Assembly (NCBI GenBank): GCA_023394015.1
Contig: JAEXBL010000108.1
Coordinates: forward strand, 1 to 5,615
Direction: 5' to 3'
DNA: 5,615 nt
Source of the DNA: Pseudomonadota bacterium
Lineage (GTDB): Bacteria > Pseudomonadota > Gammaproteobacteria > Burkholderiales > Burkholderiaceae_C
In this document: piece after piece, positions 1 to 5,403 of the stretch
Numbering within the stretch: the stretch's first letter is position 1
Layout of the letters: each line of letters opens with the position of its first letter
Program-made: the position numbers and the translations under genes
Notes under the pieces: generated by a model
What the model saw: the letters and a program-made list of their open reading frames with translations, nothing else
Told to the model about the DNA's origin: nothing
The model's database searches: none

Positions 1-309
1 GGCCAGGGCCTGGCGCACCTGCGCGGCACTGGCGTCGCGCGGCAGGGCGGCGGTGCTGCGGCCCTGCTCGGCCATCTCCAGCGCCAGCGCCGCCAACTCA
101 CCGCGCGCGGCCAGCCAGTCGACGGTCTGGCGCTGCAGGCGCTGGTGTTCAGGGGCGTCGTGCTGCTCGCCCAGCAGCAGGGCGTCGGCGGGCAGCAGGG
201 TGGCCAGGCGCGCCTGCGCGTCGGCGGACAGCGGCGGCGCCGATGCGCAGGCGCTCAGCACGGCGGCGGCCAGGGCGGCACGGCAGAGAAGGGCGAGGCG
301 GCGCATCAT
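1..309 (-). CDS. ChaN family lipoprotein, N-terminal part (cut by window edge)
   Basis: Reading the minus strand from the ATG at 309 gives 103 codons without a stop, running off the left edge. Residues 1-21 form a lipoprotein signal: Met-Met-Arg-Arg, a hydrophobic stretch, then the lipobox Leu18-Ser-Ala-Cys21. The mature protein should be lipidated on Cys21 and anchored in a membrane, probably the outer one. Residues 44-58 (LLLGEQHDAPEHQRL) match the conserved Gly-Glu-x-His-Asp-x-x-x-His signature of the ChaN/haem-binding uptake family, and the later LALEMAEQG (75-83) matches the family's Leu-Glu-Met segment. ChaN of Campylobacter jejuni is a haem-binding lipoprotein tied to iron uptake; a similar role here is inference. 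No Shine-Dalgarno precedes the start. A TACGAT -10-like element ends six bases before the ATG, so the mRNA may be leaderless. A second ATG at 306 is a possible alternative start. Most of the protein lies outside the window. Confidence 0.85.
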   Translation of the reverse strand, partial: MMRRLALLCRAALAAAVLSACASAPPLSADAQARLATLLPADALLLGEQHDAPEHQRLQRQTVDWLAARGELAALALEMAEQGRSTAALPRDASAAQVRQALA

Positions 310-315
310 GGCGCC

Positions 316-342
316 ATCGTAAGCGGTGGCCGGTGAGCTCAA
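316..342 (-). promoter_or_regulatory. putative promoter of the ChaN lipoprotein gene
   Basis: On the minus strand a TACGAT -10-like hexamer (321 to 316) follows a TTGAGC -35-like hexamer (342 to 337) with a 15-base spacer, which is short. The -10 ends six bases before the ATG at 309, so the predicted transcription start falls at about the A of the start codon. There is no ribosome binding site, consistent with a leaderless transcript. Confidence 0.35.
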
Positions 343-356
343 GCGCCGGGCGGCAA

Positions 357-383
357 GCAAAAGGCCCGCGATGCGCGGGCCTT
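357..383 (-). terminator. rho-independent terminator downstream of the DUF3567 gene
   Basis: Positions 361-370 (AAGGCCCGCG) and 374-383 (CGCGGGCCTT) form a perfect 10-bp stem with a three-base loop. Read on the minus strand the stem runs into TTTT and then GCTTG, a usable U-tract. It lies about 33 bases past the stop of the DUF3567 gene and before the promoter of the lipoprotein gene, so the two minus-strand genes appear to be separate transcripts. Confidence 0.8.
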
Positions 384-415
384 GGGGTGTGGGTGGTGTG
401 GAGGCGGTGGACCGG

Positions 416-697
416 TCAGTGCACCACCACCGGGTTTTGCGCCAGTTCGGCGTAGCCTTCCAGCGTGTCTTCCACTTCTTCCTGGGTGGGCGTGTTCTCC
501 TGCCAGGCGGCGATGCGCTGCTGGAACAGCTCGGCCCACAGGCCATCGAGGTAAACCTCCTTGCCCGAGCGCTTGTCCACGATCTCGAATCCGTGGCGCG
601 CCAGCACGGGCTGGCCTTCTGCCACGTCGGTGCCCGCAGGCAACTCCGTCAGCAGGTGGACCACCGCGAAGGTGTCGGAATCGTAGAGCGTGTTCAT
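416..697 (-). CDS. DUF3567 family protein
   Basis: This 93-residue acidic, soluble protein has no signal peptide or membrane segment. It matches the small Burkholderiales family DUF3567: an N-terminal Tyr-Asp/Asn-Ser segment (MNTLYDSDTFAVVHL), a central FEIVDKRSGKEVYLDG block (residues 37-52, the family's GYEIVDK...I/F-L/I-DG pattern), an acidic helix rich in Glu (around 68-83) and the C-terminal NPVVVH. The function of the family is unknown. The ATG at 697 is preceded by AAAGGA (714-709). The gene is monocistronic: it has its own promoter-like sequence at 748-777 and a terminator at 357-383. The family is largely confined to beta-proteobacteria, which supports the taxonomic reading. A six-codon frame (717-697) ends on TGATG, overlapping this start by one base. 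Confidence 0.85.
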   Translation of the reverse strand: MNTLYDSDTFAVVHLLTELPAGTDVAEGQPVLARHGFEIVDKRSGKEVYLDGLWAELFQQRIAAWQENTPTQEEVEDTLEGYAELAQNPVVVH

Positions 698-747
698 CAG
701 TCGTTCGGTCCTTTCATGGAAACATAGGCCAAAAGCCTGTAGCCTCT

Positions 748-777
748 CCTATATGAGAACGCAGCGGCGGCTTTCAA
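748..777 (-). promoter_or_regulatory. putative sigma-70 promoter of the DUF3567 gene
   Basis: On the minus strand TTGAAA (777 to 772) is followed, after 18 bases, by TATAGG (753 to 748). These match four or five of six consensus bases each with an acceptable spacer. The predicted leader to the ATG at 697 is about 45 bases and contains the AAAGGA ribosome binding site. A 6-bp inverted repeat at 781-796 sits directly upstream of the -35. Confidence 0.5.
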
Positions 778-780
778 GGT

Positions 781-796
781 GGACAGCGGACTGTCC
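781..796. repeat. short perfect inverted repeat next to the DUF3567 promoter
   Basis: GGACAG-CGGA-CTGTCC is a perfect 6-bp stem with a four-base loop, four bases upstream of the -35-like hexamer of the DUF3567 gene. An imperfect direct copy of its left side, GGACAGCGGTC, recurs at 958-968 downstream of the -10-like site of the FAH gene. It could be an operator or an RNA hairpin; no regulator is identified. Confidence 0.4.
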
Positions 797-824
797 GATG
801 TATGTAAGCGTCGGCTTTTGCTCG

Positions 825-860
825 AAAAAGCCCGCGATCTGCGGCGCTTTGTCGTTTTTT
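825..860. terminator. bidirectional terminator-like hairpin inside the divergent region
   Basis: AAAGC-CCGC (827-835) pairs with GCGG-C-GCTTT (841-850), giving nine base pairs with one bulged C and a five-base loop. On the plus strand it is followed, after GTCG, by six T (855-860). On the minus strand the stem ends in TTTTT. Both arrangements resemble intrinsic terminators, but neither flanking annotated gene ends here, since both are transcribed away. It may end an unannotated short transcript or only block antisense transcription. Confidence 0.4.
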
Positions 861-934
861 GTGCCGATCGAGGGCTGTTTTTCGCCTTTCGACCTCTCTT
901 GTTGGATGCGGCGGGCACCGCGCCGGGCCTGCCC

Positions 935-940
935 TAGAAT
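935..940 (+). promoter_or_regulatory. possible -10 element for the FAH-family gene
   Basis: TAGAAT matches TATAAT at five of six positions and lies at the edge of the lower-GC stretch. It would give a leader of about 83 bases. I see no convincing -35 at 16-18 bases upstream, so the call is weak. Confidence 0.3.
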
Positions 941-1029
941 GGCCCGCTGCCGGCGCCGGACAGCGGTCGCACGGGCGCGATGCCGCCCCGACCGCCTGCC
1001 GAACGGGCCGATGATCCACTGCTGCATCC

Positions 1030-2106
1030 ATGAAACTGGCAACCTACAAAGACGGCTCGCGCGAGGGGCAACTGGTGGTCGTCTCGCGCGACCTGACGAC
1101 CGCCCATTACGCCACCGGCATCGCCAACCGCCTGCAGCAGGCGCTGGATGACTGGAACTTCATCTCGCCCCAGTTGCAGGACCTGAGCGACGCGCTCAAC
1201 CAGGGCAAGGCGCGCCACGCCTTTCCGTTCGATGCGGCGCAGTGCATGGCGCCGCTGCCGCGCGCCTACCAGTGGGCCGCCGGCTCGGCCTACCTGAACC
1301 ACGTGGAGCTGATGCGCGTGGCGGCCTCGGCGGCCACGGGCGCGTCGAATGCAGGCGCGGCGGCGCAGGGCGAGCTTGCGAACGCCGGGCATGGCGTGGG
1401 CCGCGCTGGCGGGTCCCTGGACAGCCCCTTGATGTACCAGGGCGGCAGCGACGACTTCCTGGGCCCGCGCGACGACATCCGCGTGGCCAGCGAGGACTTC
1501 GGCATCGACTTCGGGGCCGGGCTGGCCGTGGTGACGGGCGACGTGCCCATGGCCGCCACGCCCGAGCAGGGACTGGACGCGGTGCGCCTCGTGATGCTGG
1601 CCAACGCCGTCAGCCTGCGCCAGCTGATCCCGGACGAGCTGGCCACGGGCTTCGGCTTCTTCCACGGCAAGCCGTCCACCGCCTTCGGCCCGGTGGCCGT
1701 CACGCCGGATGAGCTGGGCGAGGCCTGGATCGAGGGCCGCGTCCACCTGACCATGCAGATCGACTGGAACGGGCGCAAGGTCGGCCGCTGCGACGCCGGG
1801 CCCGACATGCACTTTCACTTCGGCCAGCTGATTGCCCACGCCGCGCGCACGCGGCGCCTGCGCGCCGGCAGCCTCATCGGCGGCGGCACCGTAAGCAACC
1901 CCGGCGTCGAGAAGGACGGCCGCCGCGAATGGCCCAAGGGCTACGGCTGCATCGCCGAGAAGCGCGCCATGGAAATCATCCAGGACGGCGCGCCCCACAC
2001 CGACTACATGCGCTTTGGCGACAGCGTGCGCATCGAGATGAAGGGCCGCGATGGCGAGTCGGTGTTCGGCGCCATTGAGCAGGCTGTGGGCCAGTTCGGC
2101 CCATAA
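1030..2106 (+). CDS. fumarylacetoacetate hydrolase (FAH) family protein, metal ligands apparently missing
   Basis: The 358-residue protein matches a Burkholderiales FAH-family group that begins MKLATYKDGSR and carries an N-terminal FAH_N-like domain (about 1-95) followed by the FAH catalytic fold (about 133-355). FAH-family enzymes cleave C-C bonds in acylpyruvate-like substrates, using a divalent metal held by Glu-x-Glu and a later Asp. Here the Glu-x-Glu site reads FGAG (Gly162, Gly164) and the Asp of the usual Asn-Asp-x-Ser reads ANAVS (Ala193), so all three ligands are absent. Other conserved active-site positions appear present: Arg197 (SLR), Lys214 (GKP), Thr287 (GGGTVSN) and Glu310 (CIAEKR). 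The segment 97-131 is Ala/Gly-rich and about 20 residues longer than I expect. The conserved N-terminus fixes the start, although no clear ribosome binding site precedes it. The gene is monocistronic and convergent with dodecin. Family membership is secure; activity and substrate are not. Confidence 0.9.
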   Translation: MKLATYKDGSREGQLVVVSRDLTTAHYATGIANRLQQALDDWNFISPQLQDLSDALNQGKARHAFPFDAAQCMAPLPRAYQWAAGSAYLNHVELMRVAASAATGASNAGAAAQGELANAGHGVGRAGGSLDSPLMYQGGSDDFLGPRDDIRVASEDFGIDFGAGLAVVTGDVPMAATPEQGLDAVRLVMLANAVSLRQLIPDELATGFGFFHGKPSTAFGPVAVTPDELGEAWIEGRVHLTMQIDWNGRKVGRCDAGPDMHFHFGQLIAHAARTRRLRAGSLIGGGTVSNPGVEKDGRREWPKGYGCIAEKRAMEIIQDGAPHTDYMRFGDSVRIEMKGRDGESVFGAIEQAVGQFGP

Positions 2107-2133
2107 GCCTCAGCCGTCGGGCCCGGGCGCCGC

Positions 2134-2340
2134 TCAATCGAGCCGGAAGCCGACCTCGATCGTCACCTGCCAGTGGCCCACGTCCCCGTCCACCACGTGG
2201 CCGCGGGTCTCGATCACCTTGAACCAGTTGATGTGGCGCACCGAGTCCTTGGCCTTGGCCAGCGCGGCGCGCACGGCCTGCTCCATGCTCTCTTTCGACG
2301 AGCCGGTGAGGTGGATGTGCTTGTAGATGTGGTCGTCCAT
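2134..2340 (-). CDS. dodecin, flavin-binding storage protein
   Basis: This 68-residue protein is a full-length dodecin, a family that assembles into hollow dodecamers binding flavins (FMN, riboflavin or lumichrome) in the cytoplasm and is thought to buffer or store them. The sequence shows the expected beta-alpha-beta-beta plan: HIYKHIHLTGSS (4-15), helix with Ser18 to Ala30, then INWFKVIETRGH (37-48) and HWQVTIEVGF (56-65). Trp39 and Gln58, spaced by 19 residues, correspond to the flavin-stacking Trp36 and Gln55 of Halobacterium salinarum dodecin. The start at 2340 has a strong ribosome binding site, AAAGGAGA (2354-2347), seven bases away. It is monocistronic and converges with the FAH gene, whose stop is only 27 bases away; no terminator is visible in that gap. 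A TACGAT -10-like element lies at 2373-2368. Confidence 0.95.
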   Translation of the reverse strand: MDDHIYKHIHLTGSSKESMEQAVRAALAKAKDSVRHINWFKVIETRGHVVDGDVGHWQVTIEVGFRLD

Positions 2341-2346
2341 GGCGTG

Positions 2347-2354
2347 TCTCCTTT
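2347..2354 (-). promoter_or_regulatory. ribosome binding site of dodecin
   Basis: AAAGGAGA on the minus strand, seven bases before the ATG at 2340, is the strongest Shine-Dalgarno in the window. It supports high translation and confirms the dodecin start. Confidence 0.75.
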
Positions 2355-2367
2355 GGGGTGTGGGGCC

Positions 2368-2373
2368 ATCGTA
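2368..2373 (-). promoter_or_regulatory. putative -10 element of the dodecin gene
   Basis: TACGAT on the minus strand, in the context CTACGATGG, would give a leader of about 21 bases that just holds the AAAGGAGA ribosome binding site. I see no recognisable -35. The same CTACGAT context occurs upstream of the crotonase and Bug genes. Confidence 0.35.
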
Positions 2374-2418
2374 GTGCGCGGGCGGCGGCGCAGCGGCGCC
2401 AGGGGTTATCGCGGCGCC

Positions 2419-2442
2419 CGGTGCGCCTTGTCGCGCGCACCG
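2419..2442. repeat. 8-bp inverted repeat (hairpin) upstream of dodecin
   Basis: CGGTGCGC (2419-2426) and GCGCACCG (2435-2442) form a perfect stem around an eight-base loop. There is no T-tract on either side, so it is not a typical intrinsic terminator. It could be a regulatory site or a chance GC-rich palindrome. Confidence 0.35.
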
Positions 2443-2593
2443 CTTCGACAGTCGCTCTTTCTCTCAGGTGAGCCATGAACGCATGGCCGACGGCGCCTTT
2501 CTTCCTGCTGAGGGCTGGACCCCGCCTCTCCTTTCGTGCTGCTGTCGCTGCTGGGCTGGCGCGGTGAGGCGATGGACGGCCGGTGCGTGCCGC
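2438..2593 (+). pseudogene. possible remnant of a coding sequence with a frame break
   Basis: One plus-strand frame (about 2438-2511) reads HRFDSRSFSQVSHER, then MADGAFLPAEG. The frame that takes over after the GGG at 2512-2514 reads [20 protein letters not shown], then DGRC, with strongly GC-rich third positions. One extra base at 2512-2514 would join them into a single peptide. I do not recognise a family, no start with a ribosome binding site fits, and the crotonase promoter overlaps its end. This is suggestive only; chance open frames are common at this GC content. Confidence 0.15.
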
Positions 2594-2623
2594 TACGATC
2601 GGGCCATCTGAGCACACAGGAGA
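2594..2623 (+). promoter_or_regulatory. putative -10 element and ribosome binding site of the crotonase gene
   Basis: TACGAT (2594-2599, context CTACGATCG) is followed by AGGAGA (2618-2623), seven bases before the ATG at 2631. The predicted leader is about 25 bases. No good -35 is visible. The ribosome binding site favours the ATG at 2631 over the in-frame GTG at 2583. Confidence 0.45.
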
Positions 2624-2630
2624 CACCCGC

Positions 2631-3440
<810 letters not shown>

Positions 3441-3478
3441 AAAAGCCTTCGATGCCAACAAGTTGACCGCTCGGCATT

Positions 3479-3500
3479 CCAGCGCCGGCTCGCGCGCTGG
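3479..3500. repeat. 7-bp inverted repeat downstream of the crotonase gene
   Basis: CCAGCGC (3479-3485) and GCGCTGG (3494-3500) pair around an eight-base loop, 39 bases past the crotonase stop. No T-tract follows directly, so it is at best a weak or rho-dependent terminator. It also lies just upstream of the CTGACA -35-like site of the next gene. Confidence 0.35.
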
Positions 3501-3502
3501 TG

Positions 3503-3532
3503 CTGACACGGAACGCGGTTATTCTTTAGAAC
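3503..3532 (+). promoter_or_regulatory. putative sigma-70 promoter of the Bug/TctC gene
   Basis: CTGACA (3503-3508, five of six consensus bases) and TAGAAC (3527-3532, four of six) are separated by 18 bases, in a locally AT-richer patch. The predicted leader is about 73 bases. A TACGAT at 3588-3593 is a competing -10 candidate that would give a leader of about 12 bases. Confidence 0.4.
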
Positions 3533-3587
3533 TTTCAGCTTGACGGATCGGTCGTGCGCTGCTGCGGCCGGCAATGGCAAGCGCTCC

Positions 3588-3593
3588 TACGAT
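3588..3593 (+). promoter_or_regulatory. alternative -10 element of the Bug/TctC gene
   Basis: TACGAT in the context CCTACGATCC resembles the sites upstream of dodecin and the crotonase gene. It would start transcription near 3600, leaving about 12 bases that include a weak GAGAGA ribosome binding site at 3601-3606. No -35 is visible. Confidence 0.3.
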
Positions 3594-3611
3594 CCAGCCC
3601 GAGAGACCTTC

Positions 3612-4625
3612 ATGAACCGCCTTCACAAGCCCGCCGATGCCTTGTCGCGCCGTGTCTTTGTTCGCGCCGCGCTGGCCGCCAGTGCAGCCGTCAGCCTGCC
3701 TGCCGTGGCCCAGGCGCCGGCCACCGCGCCCGCCGGCGGGGCGCGCTGGCTGGTGGGCTACCCCGCCGGTGGCGGGGCCGACTTCGTGACGCGTACCGTG
3801 GCGCAGGGCATGGCGCCGCTGCTGGGCACGACCATCGAGGTGGTCAACATGCCCGGCAAGGGGGCCACCATCGCCGCCGGCGAAGCCGCCAAGGCGCCGG
3901 CCGATGGCCTGCACCTGTTCACCGCCGACAACGGCATCCTGGTCTACAACCGCGAGCTGTTCAAGACGCTGCCCTACGATCCCGACAAGGCCTTCAGCTC
4001 GATCGGCTTCATGGCGCGCACGGCGCTGTTCATCGTCGCTTCGCCCAAGGCACCGTTCAAGACCATCGACGAACTGCTCAAGCTGCCCGCCGAGCAACAG
4101 GCCAAGCTGGCCTATGCCTCGCCCGGCGCCGGCAGCCCGCACCACCTGGCGATGGAGCTGTTCAAGCAGCAGACCGGCCTGAAGGCAGAGCACAAGCCCT
4201 ACCGCGGCACCGGCCTGGCCATGCCCGACGTGATCGAGGGCAAGGTGCCGCTGCTGGTGGTGGACGCCGCTGGCGGCATGCAGGCCATGAAGGCCGGCCA
4301 GGTGGTGCCGCTGCTGTCGCTGTCGGGCTTCAGCGTGCCGCAGTTTCCCAAGGTGCCGCGGCCGCGCGACGTGGGCCAGCCCTCGATCAACGCCTTCGCC
4401 AGCGTGGGCTTGGTGGTGCCGCGCGCCACGCCGGCCGAGGCCAAGGCGCGGCTGTCCAAGGCGTTGCTGTCCACCCTGAACCGGCGCGACGTGGCGGCCA
4501 CGCTGCTCGACGCCGGCTGGGAGTCGGTGGCCGGCGACGCCCTGATGATGGACGCCTACATGGCCGCCGAGCGCGGCATCTGGCCCAAGCTGATCCGCGA
4601 TCTGAAGCTCCAGGTCGAGGGCTGA
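3612..4625 (+). CDS. Bug/TctC family periplasmic substrate-binding protein (tripartite tricarboxylate transporter type)
   Basis: The 337-residue protein has the usual length of a Bug receptor, the periplasmic component that captures carboxylates or similar small organic molecules for tripartite tricarboxylate transporters. Residues 11-35 are a signal peptide with a twin-arginine motif (SRRVFVR, 12-18), a hydrophobic AALAASAAVSLP core and a likely cleavage site after Ala-Val-Ala-Gln/Ala. The family landmarks follow in order: YPAGGGADFVTR (50-61), VVNMPGKGATIAAGEAA (77-93), ADNG (105-108), LPYDPDKAF (120-128), SPHHLAMELFKQQTG (175-189) and PYRGTG (196-201). No tctA or tctB membrane gene is adjacent, which is common for the many orphan Bug proteins in Burkholderiales. 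The ligand cannot be inferred. The ATG at 3612 is chosen because the signal peptide begins there; an in-frame TTG at 3540 lacks support. It converges with the GST gene across an 18-base gap. Confidence 0.94.
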   Translation: MNRLHKPADALSRRVFVRAALAASAAVSLPAVAQAPATAPAGGARWLVGYPAGGGADFVTRTVAQGMAPLLGTTIEVVNMPGKGATIAAGEAAKAPADGLHLFTADNGILVYNRELFKTLPYDPDKAFSSIGFMARTALFIVASPKAPFKTIDELLKLPAEQQAKLAYASPGAGSPHHLAMELFKQQTGLKAEHKPYRGTGLAMPDVIEGKVPLLVVDAAGGMQAMKAGQVVPLLSLSGFSVPQFPKVPRPRDVGQPSINAFASVGLVVPRATPAEAKARLSKALLSTLNRRDVAATLLDAGWESVAGDALMMDAYMAAERGIWPKLIRDLKLQVEG

Positions 4626-4643
4626 GCGGCGCGGCGGGGCGAT

Positions 4644-5294
4644 TCAGGCCTGGGCCTTGATCCGCGCCAGCATCACCGCGGTGTTGGCCTTGCGGTCGGC
4701 GTTCACCTTCTGCACGCTGGGGCGCTCGGCCAGGCGCTGCAGGTAGTCCTTCACCGGCAGCGCGGCCAGCAAGTCTTCGCCATAGATGATTTGGGTGGCG
4801 CTGGCCACCAGCGGCAGGTGCACGGCGGCGGCGCAGTCGGCCAGGGTGAACCGATCGCCGGCGATGAAGGGGCTGAATTGGGCCAGCCGCCCCAGGCCGG
4901 CCACGTGCTTTTCAAGCTGGGGCCGGAGCTTGGCTTTCAGGCCCTCGCTGACCTGGCCGCCAAAGAAGGCCTCGGGGTAGAGGTTGCGCGCCACCAGCTC
5001 CAGGTGCAGCTCGATGTGGCGCACCAGCTCGCGCACCTTGGCCGCCTGGTAGGGGTTGGCGGGCAGCAGGGGCTGGTCGGGGTAGCGGTCCTCGATATAT
5101 TCCAGGATCACCGTCGACTCGCTGATCGGCCCCTCCTCGGTGATGGCGTAGGGCACCTTGCCCAGCGGACTGGCGGCAGGGTCGGTTTCGCCGACCCAGG
5201 CCAGCACCTCCTCGAAGGGCACGCCTTTTTCCAGCAGCGCGAGCTTGACCTTGTTGTAGTAGTTGCTGGCCGAGAAGCCGCAGAGCTTGAGCAT
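4644..5294 (-). CDS. glutathione S-transferase family protein
   Basis: The 216-residue cytosolic protein shows both GST domains. The N-terminal thioredoxin-like domain (about 1-78) contains LCGFSASNYYNKVKLALLEK (4-23), with Ser8/Ser10 as candidates for the glutathione-activating residue, then GKVPYAI (45-51) with the cis-proline Pro48, and SESTVILEYIED (58-69) whose Glu59-Ser60 pair binds the gamma-glutamyl part of glutathione. The helical C-terminal domain includes FTLADCAAAVHL with the conserved Thr-x-x-Asp N-capping box. GSTs conjugate glutathione to electrophiles or act in dehalogenation, isomerisation or peroxide reduction; the specific reaction is not evident. The start at 5294 is chosen because GGAGA (5304-5300) lies five bases upstream and the conserved LKLCGF follows directly; an in-frame ATG at 5345 would add 17 poorly conserved residues. 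It is divergent from the DUF2946 gene. Confidence 0.93.
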   Translation of the reverse strand: MLKLCGFSASNYYNKVKLALLEKGVPFEEVLAWVGETDPAASPLGKVPYAITEEGPISESTVILEYIEDRYPDQPLLPANPYQAAKVRELVRHIELHLELVARNLYPEAFFGGQVSEGLKAKLRPQLEKHVAGLGRLAQFSPFIAGDRFTLADCAAAVHLPLVASATQIIYGEDLLAALPVKDYLQRLAERPSVQKVNADRKANTAVMLARIKAQA

Positions 5295-5299
5295 GAATG

Positions 5300-5304
5300 T
5301 CTCC
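5300..5304 (-). promoter_or_regulatory. ribosome binding site that sets the GST start
   Basis: GGAGA on the minus strand lies five bases before the ATG at 5294. The upstream in-frame ATG at 5345 has no such site. Confidence 0.65.
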
Positions 5305-5388
5305 AATAAGAGGGGGTTGAAAGGCCGACGCAGCTTAGCAAGCACGCCGGTTTCTTGATGTCGCTCAACCGACTGTGCGCACCTGCCT

Positions 5389-5394
5389 CATAAT
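5389..5394 (+). promoter_or_regulatory. putative -10 element of the DUF2946 gene
   Basis: CATAAT matches TATAAT at five of six positions and ends nine bases before the ATG at 5404. No -35 is obvious (TTGATG at 5355-5360 is too far, 28 bases). If used, the transcript would start only two or three bases before the start codon. Confidence 0.35.
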
Positions 5395-5403
5395 GTGGCG
5401 CTG

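Larger units (their letters stand above)
698..1029. other. 332-base divergent intergenic region
   Basis: This stretch lies between the start of the DUF3567 gene (minus) and the start of the FAH-family gene (plus). Its left two thirds (about 698-900) are less GC-rich than the coding sequence. It holds the DUF3567 promoter-like site (748-777), an inverted repeat (781-796), a terminator-like hairpin (825-860), a TAGAAT -10-like hexamer (935-940) and a 10-bp GC palindrome at 950-959. Open frames through it have no recognisable protein character, so I call no gene. Confidence 0.6.
2341..2630. other. divergent intergenic region between dodecin and the crotonase gene
   Basis: This 290-base stretch holds the dodecin ribosome binding site and -10-like site on the left and those of the crotonase gene on the right (TACGAT 2594-2599, AGGAGA 2618-2623). 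Between them are an 8-bp stem with an 8-base loop (2419-2442, CGGTGCGC/GCGCACCG) and a stretch with protein-like character in two frames that do not join. No intact gene is supported. A 30-codon frame at 2475-2567 has an AGGTGA just upstream but no recognisable protein. Confidence 0.5.

Noticed and set aside
326..727. Plus-strand frame of 133 codons across the DUF3567 gene
   Set aside because: It is antisense to a gene with clear DUF3567 signatures and has no protein-like motif.
697..918. Basic 73-codon frame on the minus strand upstream of the DUF3567 gene
   Set aside because: It is Arg/Lys/Ser-rich with no family, and the best promoter-like site of the DUF3567 gene lies inside it. Only its last six codons, from the internal ATG at 717, are discussed.
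934..1998. Long open frame on the minus strand (about 354 codons) over the FAH gene
   Set aside because: It lies opposite the FAH-family gene, which has clear family motifs. The composition (Ala, Arg, Gly, His, Val rich) is typical of an antisense shadow in high-GC DNA.
2107..2133. GGGCCCGGGC palindromic stretch in the FAH-dodecin gap as a terminator
   Set aside because: It has no T-tract on either strand and only a short self-complementary core.
2475..2567. 30-codon frame MNAWPTAPFFLL... with AGGTGA just upstream
   Set aside because: Too short, no family, and it uses a third frame relative to the more protein-like text in the same stretch.
3540..3611. N-terminal extension of the Bug protein from an in-frame TTG at 3540
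   Set aside because: It would bury the Tat signal peptide internally and overlaps the promoter-like sequences. The ATG at 3612 gives a normal signal peptide.
5295..5345. N-terminal extension of the GST from an in-frame ATG at 5345
   Set aside because: The 17 extra residues do not look conserved, and the ATG at 5294 has a ribosome binding site five bases upstream.
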